Source: Pseudomonadota bacterium
Lineage (GTDB): Bacteria > Pseudomonadota > Gammaproteobacteria > Burkholderiales > Rhodocyclaceae
DNA: 51,130 nucleotides
NCBI GenBank assembly: GCA_021849505.1
Contig: JAJZSW010000010.1
Span: 1 to 51,130, forward strand
Reading direction: 5' to 3'
Shown: in pieces, positions 44,301 through 51,130 of the stretch
How positions within the stretch are numbered: position 1 is the first letter of the stretch
Layout: the number at the start of each line of letters is the position of its first letter
Position numbers and translations under genes: made by a program
The notes under the pieces: generated by a model
Database searches by the model: none
Seen by the model: only the letters and a program-made list of their open reading frames with translations
Told to the model about the DNA's origin: nothing

Positions 44301-47300
44301 TGGTTGTAACTGGTCGCCAATACCGTATCGTTGCCTTCCCCCTGCAATTCGACGACTTGCGCCCAATTGGAGGATTGCGTGGTAACCACGTAGATATCGT
44401 CTCCACGGCCGCCGATCAATTGATCGTTATAGCCCCCGCCGCCGTCCAGCCGGTTGTTTCCGCTGTTGCCCCGGATCACATTGTCACTACTGTTGCCGGT
44501 TCCATCGATATTCACCATCCCCGTCAAAGTAAGATTCTCGACATTGCCGGGGAGGGTATAGCTGACGCTGCTCGACACCGTATCGTTCCCCTGGCCCGGT
44601 TGTTCGACGATCTGGTCCTGCGGGTGGTCAACCGTAAATGCATCGTTTCCTGCCGTGCCGGTCTGCGTGTTGGCGATGCCGGCCTGGTTGACGATTCGCG
44701 CGGCAATATCGGCTTCGTTCCATACCAGGCCGTCTTCGAAAACCACGCGTTCGATGCGCCTGTCCTGCGTAGCGTCGAAATGATCCTCGATGCGCAATTG
44801 CTCGCCGCTCCCATCGAGCACGAGAACCAAATCGTCGGCCCCAGTGCCGTCGGAGGTGCGCACCAGCGTAACCGCCTCCGCACCGATGCCCGCATCGAGG
44901 CGGATTTCGTCCGTACCGCCGGCGACCGAGCCATTTCCTTCGAGCAGCCGGTCGGCCCCCTGCCCGCGCCCGAACCGATAGACGTCGTCTCCACCGCCAC
45001 CCTCCAGCCGGTCGTTTCCGGCACCGCCGATCAGCGTATCGTTGCCTGCGGCAGGCGTCGCCCCATTCCATAGCGCGTCGCCGCTGAGGAAATCGTCCCC
45101 TGCCCCGCCTTCCAGCCAGTCGTTGCCCGATTCCCCGTACAACTGATCGTTATCGCCGCCGCCATAGAGAGTATCGTCACCCTTGTCGCCGAAAATGTAA
45201 TCGTTGCCGCCCCCGCCATCGATCGTATCGCCGCTGTCATAGCCGGTCAGCGTCTGGGCTTTGTCGTTGCCGGCAATCATCATCCGCTTAACATCGGCAA
45301 TGCTCCACACCGTGCCGTCCGCGAATTCGATGCGATCCACCTTGCTGACATCGCCATAACTGGCGAAATAACCGGAAAGGCGCACCCTGTCGCCGCCGCC
45401 GCCCAGGGTCAACCACAGTTCGTCGGTGCCGTTGTAGGCAATCCTGTTCCGATACAGCGTCACGCTCTCCGGCGCTATGCCGTTGCCGAAAACCAGGCGA
45501 TCGACCTTGCCGGGCGTGGAATCCCAGTTGGAAACGACATCCTGGCCGTCTCCGATGTCAAAAAAGTAGGTGTCGCTGCCATTACCGCCGATCAGCGTAT
45601 CGTCGCCCTTGCCGCCGACAAGCATATCGTCGCCTGCGCCGCCATCAAGACGATCGACGCCTCCTCCCCCTTCCAGCCTATCGTTGCCTCCTTCGCCGTA
45701 CAGGTAATCGTGGTCATCTCCCCCCATGAGCCAGTCGTTTCCACCACGGCCGTAAAGATAGTCGTTGCCCGCGAGCGCATCGACAATGTCATCTTCGGCA
45801 GAAAGCGTCAGATTGTCGTCGAACGGCGTGGCTGCCACCGGCGTGACTCGCGCCTCGAGCATTGCGCGGTCCCAGTACGTGCCGTTGGCGAAACGCAGTC
45901 CATCAATGCTGCTGTTCTCAACGAAATGATCGAGTACCGTCAAGGTATCGCCGGTATCCTTCACGCGCACCATCAAATCGTCGCCGACATGCCATACGCT
46001 GAGATCCTGTTCGGCGATCCCCTCGGTCAGTTCGATGACATCCGTTCCCGCTCCGGAGTCATAGGCATTTACCGTATCGCGTCCGTAACCGCGCCCGAAG
46101 ACAAAAGTGTCGTCACCCGTCCAGCCTTCCAGATAATCGTCTCCGCTGCCGCCATCAAGACGGTCGGAGCCGGCAAGGCCTTTCAGATAATCGTCGCCAT
46201 CGCCGCCGAAGATCGTATCGTTCCCATCGTTGCCGTAAATGGCGTCCGCCCCCGCGCCGCCATCGATGACATCGTCGGCGGCCGTCCCTTGAATGTTCGG
46301 ATCGTTGTCCGAAGTGCCGGCAATGTGAATGCCCCGCTCCAGCAGCGCCGAGAAACTCAGCGCCGGATTGCCATCGAACTCATAGCGGTCGATCGAGGGA
46401 TTCGCCATCGGATCGGCCTTGTCGAAAACCTCCAGTACGATCTCTCCCGGCTGTGCACCGCCGATCGACAGCACCAGCGCCCCGCCCCGCAGCGACAGGG
46501 CAATGTCCCCGGGCCGGATACCAATACCGAACTTCAGCACGTTCGGTGCCGGATTGCCGAGCGGGTCGGTCTTGGCGCTGGTGTCGCGGATACTGTCGTT
46601 GCCATCTCCCTCCGCGTAATGGTAGGTGTTGTTGCCGCCCGAAGCCGCGAGCGTATCGTTGCCCGCGCCGCCGTAGAACATCGCCCCACCGCCCGTCGCG
46701 CTCAGGTCGTCGGCAACCGCCCCGCCCACCAGCACCGCGCCGGGATTGCTTGCGGCCTGAATGACGGAGTCCGCAAGATAGCGGTTTGCCAGTTGCTGAT
46801 AGGTGAGTGCCTCTCCCCCAATGTCATAGTTTTTCACGGTACCCGACAAGCCATTCACCACGATCAAGCCTTCCGCCCCCCCGGCCCACGTCAGCAGCAA
46901 ATCATTCCCCGCCCCGTGCAGCGTCAGGTCGCTCGTACTGGCACCACCCAGTATTGCCGTGTTGTTGCCTTCCGCATCCTCGATGGTTTCTCCGTTGGCG
47001 CCGAGCGGCGCTTCGCCCGCGCCGATGACATAGGTATCGTCGCCGCTGCCTCCGTTCAAGTAATCCGCGTCCAGCCCGCCGACCAGTAGGTCGTTGCCGC
47101 CTCCCCCGTAAAGCCTATCCTGTCCCTCGCCGCCATCGAGATAATCATCGCCATGGAACTCGACCGCCAGCGCATCGTCGTCGCCGTACAGAAAGTCGTC
47201 GCCCTTGCCGCCGTATAAAGTGTCGCACTCACCCTGCCCGAACAGCGAGTCATTTCCTTTGCCACCCTCGAGATAATCCTTGCCGTGATGCACACCGGCC

Positions 47301-50300
47301 AGCTTGTTGCCGTCGTAGTCCCCTTCGAGATGGTCATCGCCCTCCCCGCCCTTGAGCCGGTCGTCTTTGCCCATCCCCCACAGCCTGTCGTTGCCCTCGC
47401 CACCGTCGATGACGTCATTGCCGTGGTATTCGGCGGAAGTGACGGTATCGTCCCCATTCATTTCGTCGTCGCCCACCCCCCCGTGGAGTACGTCGTTGCC
47501 GCCGTTGCCTTCCATCTTGTCCTTACCCGCATCCCCGAACAGGACATCGTCGCCATGCAGGCTGCCATCGAGCCCATCAGGCGTGCCGTCGGCCAGATTG
47601 TCGCCGCTGATTACGTCGTCGCCCTCTCCGCCGCTCAGCACATCGTTGCCGGCCTCGCCGAACAAAACATCCTTGTCCGTCTCGCCAAAAGCGATGTCAT
47701 CGCCGGCCCCGGCGGAAATCCAGTATTCGCCCGTCCCGCCGTAGATGAGGTCGGCACCGCCAGCCACATACCGGAACTGGGCGTCGTGCCAGATGGTCTT
47801 GTAACGGGTCACCTCGTCCCCCTGTTCGGCCCTGCGCTCAAGGCGCCAACTCGCCATCGCGTAATTAGTGGTGAGATCGCCATAGATATCGTCGTCCCCG
47901 CCCCCGCCGACGATCAGGTCCGCCCCATCCCCGCCCAACAGCGCATCATTACCGTTATCGCCCGCCACCATGTCGTCCCCGTCCTGTCCGTCGAGCCAGT
48001 CGCCGCGGCTGCCCGTTCCGCTCTGGCTGCGCCCGCCTTCGACGAGCAGGCTCACTTCGCGCTCGCTTGTGGCATACAGGCGATCGTTGTCGCCTTCGCC
48101 GAACAACCTGTCCTGTCCGTCTCCGCCGATCAACCGGTCCGCACCCGCTCCGCCCTCCGCATAATCGTTCCCGTCGCCGCCATCGATCAGGTCGGCGCCA
48201 CCGCGTTGCGCCAGCAGGGTATCGTCCCCGGCCTTGCCTTCCACGATGTCGTCCCCGGCGCTATCGTAGAGCCGGTCTTCCCAGCCCGATGCCGGCGTGT
48301 CGCTGTACACCAGCATATTGCCCAGATCGTCGTAGCCAAACTGGATGCCGGGACGCCCCAGATCGATGTCGATCGGCATCAGATCGCCGACCACCGTGCG
48401 CACCGGTGTCGGCACCACCGGCGCGACAGCGCTCTCCAGTTCGATGCCCAGGTTTCCGCTTGTGAAGGTCTTGACAAAAATGCGGTCCCCGTCCGCTCCC
48501 GCCGTGGCGATGATCAGCGTTTTGCTGCCGTCAGCCTCCGTGCGCTGCGTGTACCGGTAGCGCTTGTCCGCGCTCTCCCATTGCCCCGAGCCCGCATAGG
48601 TCTCCTTGCCGCCGCTCAGCGTGTCCGGCCCGATCTTGATCGCCCCCGCTCCGTCGCTGTCTTCTATCGTGTCGATGCCGTCACCGGCGGCAAACTCGTA
48701 GATGTCCTGCCCCGCCCCGCCTCTCAGGATGTCATTGTCCTTGCCACCCACCAGCGTGTCGTTGCCGACCCCGCCCTCCAGGTGGTCGCTCCCCCGCTCA
48801 CCCTTCAACGTATCGTCGCCGCCGCCACCATAGAGTCGGTCGGTGAGAATGTCTCCGCTCAGGGTCTCTCCCGCGTCGTCCTTGCCGAACACCACCTGGT
48901 TGAAGCGCGTGTAGGCCGCTCCGCCCGGGGTGAGTTCGTATTGCGCGCCGGTGGCCTTGTCCTCGAAACGCCATGGCGCTTTCACCTGCTTCGCTTCTTC
49001 CGGCCGGCCGTCGGCCAGCCCGTATTTGAGCTTCCACGCCAGCAGCGCCGCACGGTCGGCCAGGTAGTCGTCGCTGTAGTTCGCCTCGCCGTTCTTGCGC
49101 TGCTCCGGCGTCAGCGCCCGGTCGGCTTGCCATTCCCCGTACAGGTCGCCATGCACCCCCGCCAGCACCCCCGCCGTCCCTTCCAGCGCCACCGGCAACA
49201 GATGTTTCACCGCCAGAAAGTAACCAAAGTCGGTCCTGGCGTTGCTCATCAGCGTGTCGCGGCTTTGCAGCACGGTGAGGCGCATTGCCGCGCTTCCCTC
49301 CAGCCCCTGATAGGCGCCACTGTCCTGCAGCGCATACAGGTTCGCGTAGAACGCTTCGCGATCTTCTTCCGCCGTGACCGCAGCGTCGGCGCCGAGGAGG
49401 ATTTTGCGCAACGCATCGAGTGCGCCCTCCAGCGTGCCCTTGTTCGTAGCCGAGGCGCTTTTGAACAATTGGGTGATCTGGGCTTCGCTGAGCGAAGGGG
49501 CCAATTCGCTGTACAGGGCATATATCGCCAGCGCGTCGGTGAGAGTGACGATGGAGTGGTTACCGACGAGGTTGGGCAGCTGGTTCTCGATCTCGATGCG
49601 CACCGGGACGCCGGGCAGCGTGCCGACGGCGGCAATTATGTCGGCGCCGGCATGGGCAACCAGGTTGGTGATGCTTGCCGGAAAGGCTGTGGCCGAGCCA
49701 GGGAACTGGTCGAGCAGCGCCTTGGCGTAATCGAGACTGAAACCGGGGGCGTTGTAGGTGAAGGTGGCACCGATCAGGGTCGGAAACAGATAGTTGGCGG
49801 CGGCGGCCAGATGGCCGCCGAGGGAGTGGCCGGTCACCGTTACGCCCGAAACACCGGAAAGATGGCCGAGGCCAACCACCGAGGTCGTTGCACGGATGCC
49901 GCCCGGGTCGTTGACGAAACCGGTGACAGGGTCAATGTCGGGGCCGGCGTCCTCGACCTGAATCGCCGGCTGTCCGGCGGGCGTAACGAGGCGTTGCACG
50001 TAGTTGTAGAGACTGACGATCTGGTTGCGCGCCGCACCGCCGAACAGGAGCTGGGCGTCGGCGAGCGTGTCGATGCTGAAGAAACCTTCGGTGCCGCGGA
50101 TGGCAAGATAGCGCTTGCCGCTGGAGATTTCTGCGAATACCGTCGCGGAAAAACCAGAGGCAGAGGCGGGAGATTGGTCAATGACGCGCCAGCGCTCGGC
50201 GAAACGCTCGGCTTGGAATTGGGACATGCCCGCATCCTCAAGTGCCTTGCGATAAAAAGCGCCAGAAATCCCTGATGAAAGTCCAGCGTACGCCGCAAGT

Positions 50301-50341
50301 GCAAGTTCAGACTGTTTTGAATAATCAGTGATCACGCTCAT
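41357..50341 (-). CDS. Giant RTX protein with N-terminal lipase domain
   Basis: 2994 residues from ATG 50339-50341, with GGGGAC upstream. Residues 1-about 400 are an alpha/beta hydrolase (lipase class 3-like). Ser173 is in [14 protein letters not shown], Asp234 in [12 protein letters not shown] and His262 in VGNHSIVTL, a full triad. From about 500 there are many GGxGxDxLx nonapeptides forming calcium-binding beta rolls, interrupted by five FxxGxxW modules (for example [27 protein letters not shown]) of the haemolysin-related type. Near the C-terminus are 80-90-residue near-identical repeats. No signal peptide: it would leave by the adjacent type I system and fold outside with calcium. It is very acidic. 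Confidence 0.92.
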   Translation of the reverse strand: MSVITDYSKQSELALAAYAGLSSGISGAFYRKALEDAGMSQFQAERFAERWRVIDQSPASASGFSATVFAEISSGKRYLAIRGTEGFFSIDTLADAQLLFGGAARNQIVSLYNYVQRLVTPAGQPAIQVEDAGPDIDPVTGFVNDPGGIRATTSVVGLGHLSGVSGVTVTGHSLGGHLAAAANYLFPTLIGATFTYNAPGFSLDYAKALLDQFPGSATAFPASITNLVAHAGADIIAAVGTLPGVPVRIEIENQLPNLVGNHSIVTLTDALAIYALYSELAPSLSEAQITQLFKSASATNKGTLEGALDALRKILLGADAAVTAEEDREAFYANLYALQDSGAYQGLEGSAAMRLTVLQSRDTLMSNARTDFGYFLAVKHLLPVALEGTAGVLAGVHGDLYGEWQADRALTPEQRKNGEANYSDDYLADRAALLAWKLKYGLADGRPEEAKQVKAPWRFEDKATGAQYELTPGGAAYTRFNQVVFGKDDAGETLSGDILTDRLYGGGGDDTLKGERGSDHLEGGVGNDTLVGGKDNDILRGGAGQDIYEFAAGDGIDTIEDSDGAGAIKIGPDTLSGGKETYAGSGQWESADKRYRYTQRTEADGSKTLIIATAGADGDRIFVKTFTSGNLGIELESAVAPVVPTPVRTVVGDLMPIDIDLGRPGIQFGYDDLGNMLVYSDTPASGWEDRLYDSAGDDIVEGKAGDDTLLAQRGGADLIDGGDGNDYAEGGAGADRLIGGDGQDRLFGEGDNDRLYATSEREVSLLVEGGRSQSGTGSRGDWLDGQDGDDMVAGDNGNDALLGGDGADLIVGGGGDDDIYGDLTTNYAMASWRLERRAEQGDEVTRYKTIWHDAQFRYVAGGADLIYGGTGEYWISAGAGDDIAFGETDKDVLFGEAGNDVLSGGEGDDVISGDNLADGTPDGLDGSLHGDDVLFGDAGKDKMEGNGGNDVLHGGVGDDEMNGDDTVTSAEYHGNDVIDGGEGNDRLWGMGKDDRLKGGEGDDHLEGDYDGNKLAGVHHGKDYLEGGKGNDSLFGQGECDTLYGGKGDDFLYGDDDALAVEFHGDDYLDGGEGQDRLYGGGGNDLLVGGLDADYLNGGSGDDTYVIGAGEAPLGANGETIEDAEGNNTAILGGASTSDLTLHGAGNDLLLTWAGGAEGLIVVNGLSGTVKNYDIGGEALTYQQLANRYLADSVIQAASNPGAVLVGGAVADDLSATGGGAMFYGGAGNDTLAASGGNNTYHYAEGDGNDSIRDTSAKTDPLGNPAPNVLKFGIGIRPGDIALSLRGGALVLSIGGAQPGEIVLEVFDKADPMANPSIDRYEFDGNPALSFSALLERGIHIAGTSDNDPNIQGTAADDVIDGGAGADAIYGNDGNDTIFGGDGDDYLKGLAGSDRLDGGSGDDYLEGWTGDDTFVFGRGYGRDTVNAYDSGAGTDVIELTEGIAEQDLSVWHVGDDLMVRVKDTGDTLTVLDHFVENSSIDGLRFANGTYWDRAMLEARVTPVAATPFDDNLTLSAEDDIVDALAGNDYLYGRGGNDWLMGGDDHDYLYGEGGNDRLEGGGGVDRLDGGAGDDMLVGGKGDDTLIGGNGSDTYFFDIGDGQDVVSNWDSTPGKVDRLVFGNGIAPESVTLYRNRIAYNGTDELWLTLGGGGDRVRLSGYFASYGDVSKVDRIEFADGTVWSIADVKRMMIAGNDKAQTLTGYDSGDTIDGGGGNDYIFGDKGDDTLYGGGDNDQLYGESGNDWLEGGAGDDFLSGDALWNGATPAAGNDTLIGGAGNDRLEGGGGDDVYRFGRGQGADRLLEGNGSVAGGTDEIRLDAGIGAEAVTLVRTSDGTGADDLVLVLDGSGEQLRIEDHFDATQDRRIERVVFEDGLVWNEADIAARIVNQAGIANTQTGTAGNDAFTVDHPQDQIVEQPGQGNDTVSSSVSYTLPGNVENLTLTGMVNIDGTGNSSDNVIRGNSGNNRLDGGGGYNDQLIGGRGDDIYVVTTQSSNWAQVVELQGEGNDTVLATSYNHNAYALPANVENVVYEERSIYTGESSIIGNALDNTIAIKDNGASYQFILDGGTGADTLIGGKGSDTYIVDSPDDTVIETGGLNGGFDTVKASFDYVLGRDIEALVLTGSATVGGTGNSLNNTLDGSQNAAANRLAGGAGNDTYIVGDGDSIAELAGEGVDTVVIGSGFSGTTFSLSWYDNVEAMTLGDALGASNIEGTGADDTLTGNSASNTILGGGGDDVLYDGVRGGTQLYGATDFLEGGEGNDRLESFAGKDVLDGGAGNDTLVSHSATCRFSGMFGDDTVFCNSGYTKAVFADLAAKDVQLERSGNDLVIRGPAGSGTVTVKYHFLTGLESISFADGVYWDNVQIGIRVAQGNAVTEGDDVVLGSAGADIISLLGGNDAAWGAEGDDTITAGVGVDWIYGGDGADQLIGGSGTSFLFGDNGDDVLHAGSGATYMTGGQGMDTFVWGAGDGAGHIFAAENTAGVQWIDTLQIRAGTTPEMIDVVRPYEGADDLELRIRGTTDVITLAGFFFTDQDRCEVDQVRFDNGTVWLRDELVLRSRSKYGTDAAETLTGDSGDNRLYGLGGNDTLNGLDGNDFLDGGSGTDTLRGGAGNDTYVVDNTGDIVTESANQGIDTVLSSVTWTLGSNIEHLTLTGSAAVNGTGNSLANTIIGNIAANVLSGGSGADTLVGGAGNDTYIVDNVGDVVTELADEGTDLVQSSVTYTLGNNVENLTLTGTSATSGTGNAFDNVLIGNSANNTLTGNAGNDTLDGGSGNDTMRGGTGNDIYVVNATGDVVTENSNEGIDLVRSSITYTLGNNVENLTLTGSSIINGTGNALDNVLIGNSANNTLAGNAGNDTLDGGSGNDTLTGGLGNDTYMFGRGYGSDTVTENDATSGNTDVASFLSGIGSDQIWFRRVGNNLESSIIGTSDKLTINNWYLGNQYHVEQFKTADGHTLLDTQVENLVQAMAAFSPPAAGETTLPPAYQTALAPVIAANWQ
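41750..42560 (-). repeat. Near-identical 240-270-bp tandem repeats in the RTX gene
   Basis: Units encode [15 protein letters not shown]-like starts, [13 protein letters not shown] middles and [12 protein letters not shown] ends. The last two units are 90 residues apart and nearly identical in DNA. Boundaries are approximate. Confidence 0.75.
49574..49680 (-). repeat. 107-bp exact duplicate, copy inside the RTX lipase domain
   Basis: Identical to 51024-51130. It covers the catalytic Asp region, [18 protein letters not shown], through IENQLP. Confidence 0.9.
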
Positions 50342-50901
50342 TTTGAGTCCCCTTTCACAAAGATCGAGTTTTCAAAGTTTGGCAAAGTGCTGAGATCAGG
50401 ACATCCGAAAGACGATCCATGCCATGGACCGGGCATATCCCCACCACGGCGCGCATGGTAAATAAATTCACCCAACACTTTTCCATCACTACGGCGAATG
50501 ATTTTGTCATGACTTCTCCGCATATCTGGGTTCCCTGTCTTGTAATAGGACGTTTCTGACTCGTAGTAATACTCGTCCGACGGCTTTGCATCTTGCTTGG
50601 ATGGAATTCTCACCGCACCGAATTGATCGAATTTTTCCGCCGGCAACTTCACCGTCTCATACACCTTGACGCCGCCATCCTTGGCGCAGAGTTCCCTCAC
50701 CTGCATGTCGTAGTAAATCGTTCGCCCGCCGCCGTACCAGAACGAGACACCAAGCCACAGGGCCGCGAATACGATGCCTGTCGCATCCATCGCCCCCCTG
50801 TTCGCATCGGGCTGCGCGCGCACGCGCCGCCAGACTTTCCAGAACCACGTAGTCAGGCCAAGCCATATTCCGATCAGGGTAAGTCCGTAAAGAGCGCTCA
50901 T
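50338..50901 (-). CDS. Small membrane protein paired with the RTX lipase
   Basis: 187 residues from ATG 50899-50901, chosen for the strong GGAGGAAGG just upstream. Two membrane helices: [18 protein letters not shown] and [18 protein letters not shown]. They are followed by a soluble domain of about 120 residues ([47 protein letters not shown]). No family was recognised. Its stop overlaps the RTX start (ATGA) and its start overlaps the stop of the truncated lipase copy, so all three are translated together. It could be a cognate accessory or protective protein for the lipase; this is inference from position. Confidence 0.75.
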   Translation of the reverse strand: MSALYGLTLIGIWLGLTTWFWKVWRRVRAQPDANRGAMDATGIVFAALWLGVSFWYGGGRTIYYDMQVRELCAKDGGVKVYETVKLPAEKFDQFGAVRIPSKQDAKPSDEYYYESETSYYKTGNPDMRRSHDKIIRRSDGKVLGEFIYHARRGGDMPGPWHGSSFGCPDLSTLPNFENSIFVKGDSK

Positions 50902-51130
50902 GCCTTCCTCCGCCATATGCAATCGTTCGCCACCGCGTATTCGCCGTATCGTGAAGACTGACTTTTTTCCGCCTGATCGGTGCCGAAGACGAAGCGGCGC
51001 TTGTCGGCCGGGGCGGCGCCCGAGGGCAGCTGGTTCTCGATCTCGATGCGCACCGGGACGCCGGGCAGCGTGCCGACGGCGGCAATTATGTCGGCGCCGG
51101 CATGGGCAACCAGGTTGGTGATGCTTGCCG
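50898..51130 (-). CDS. 3' end of a second, truncated lipase gene
   Basis: The frame enters from the window edge with 36 codons identical in DNA to the RTX lipase (51024-51130). It then diverges into GAAPADKRRFVFGTDQAEKS and ends after about 40 residues at a TGA that overlaps the next start. RRFVFGTDQ resembles the entry into an RTX repeat region, but no repeats follow, so the copy probably lost its RTX part by deletion or frameshift. The catalytic His262 equivalent is absent because identity stops just before it. It is likely a non-functional duplicate, though a short product may still be made. Confidence 0.7.
   Translation of the reverse strand, partial: ASITNLVAHAGADIIAAVGTLPGVPVRIEIENQLPSGAAPADKRRFVFGTDQAEKSQSSRYGEYAVANDCIWRRKA
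51024..51130 (-). repeat. 107-bp exact duplicate, copy at the window edge
   Basis: Identical to 49574-49680 and cut by the window end, so the duplication is longer than seen. The offset between copies is 1450 bp. Confidence 0.9.

Noticed and set aside
41700-48850. Dense short repeats that could suggest CRISPR or satellite DNA
   Set aside because: They are in frame and encode GGxGxDxLx RTX nonapeptides. There are no unique spacers of constant length.
47285-50275. 996-codon open frame, and a similar one at 42752-45073, on the plus strand
   Set aside because: Both are antisense to the RTX gene. Their regular pattern mirrors the RTX nonapeptides on the other strand.
50940-50960. AAAAAAGTCAGTCTTCAC as an eighth copy of the dispersed repeat
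   Set aside because: Only AAAGTCAG matches and the GACGGCA end is absent. The similar start at 49224 (AAAGTCGGTCCTGGCG) also lacks it.

Overview
The window reads as a chromosomal segment of a GC-rich betaproteobacterium. This is inferred from gene content and style: a nasT-nrt-nir-nas nitrate assimilation cluster, a mltG-tmk-holB-tatD housekeeping operon, rdgC, ppdK and a BcepMu/Mu-type prophage. A Rhodocyclales-like host is plausible but not shown. Coding density is high, and many neighbouring genes overlap by 1-14 nt.

Layout. 1-4665: end of a PEP/pyruvate-binding protein, two convergent beta-lactamase-like serine hydrolases whose reading frames collide, and a nucleotide-translocase-like membrane protein. 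4731-14027 (minus strand): nitrate assimilation, transcribed nasT, then nrtA-nrtB-nrtD-nirB-nirD-nasA. Between nasT and nrtA lie a sigma-54 promoter and a leader with two small stem-loops and an intrinsic terminator, the arrangement expected for ANTAR-protein antitermination by NasT. 14094-14472: non-coding DNA with two tandem tRNA-like sequences whose anticodon arm is reduced to a short stem with a tetraloop. 14473-22926: a truncated, mosaic Mu-like prophage with repressor, Ner/gp16-like protein, MuA, MuB, GemA, a Mor pair, protease I, tail I and gp27. It lacks terminase, portal, major capsid protein and the distal phage end.

23075-28917: operon mltG-tmk-holB-tatD-ankyrin protein (minus), with ygfZ and an NRDE gene divergent from it. 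28955-30919: a REC-REC-LuxR-PAS-GGDEF protein. 30924-36718 (minus): tightly overlapping ppdK, dsbA-like gene, tadA, an L,D-transpeptidase/GNAT fusion and a SUMF1-domain lipoprotein. 36849-37760: rdgC. 37762-51130 (minus): a type I secretion cluster with a 2994-residue RTX lipase, its HlyB-like ABC transporter and HlyD-like adaptor. It is preceded by a small membrane protein and the 3' end of a second, truncated lipase gene that repeats part of the first one exactly.

A dispersed 26-bp repeat occurs at least seven times between 4.7 and 32.6 kb, inside genes and between them. In one frame all copies read [K/E]-[V/L]-x-x-G-x-T-A.

All calls come from reading the sequence. No database search or structure calculation was run, and family names rest on recognised motifs.
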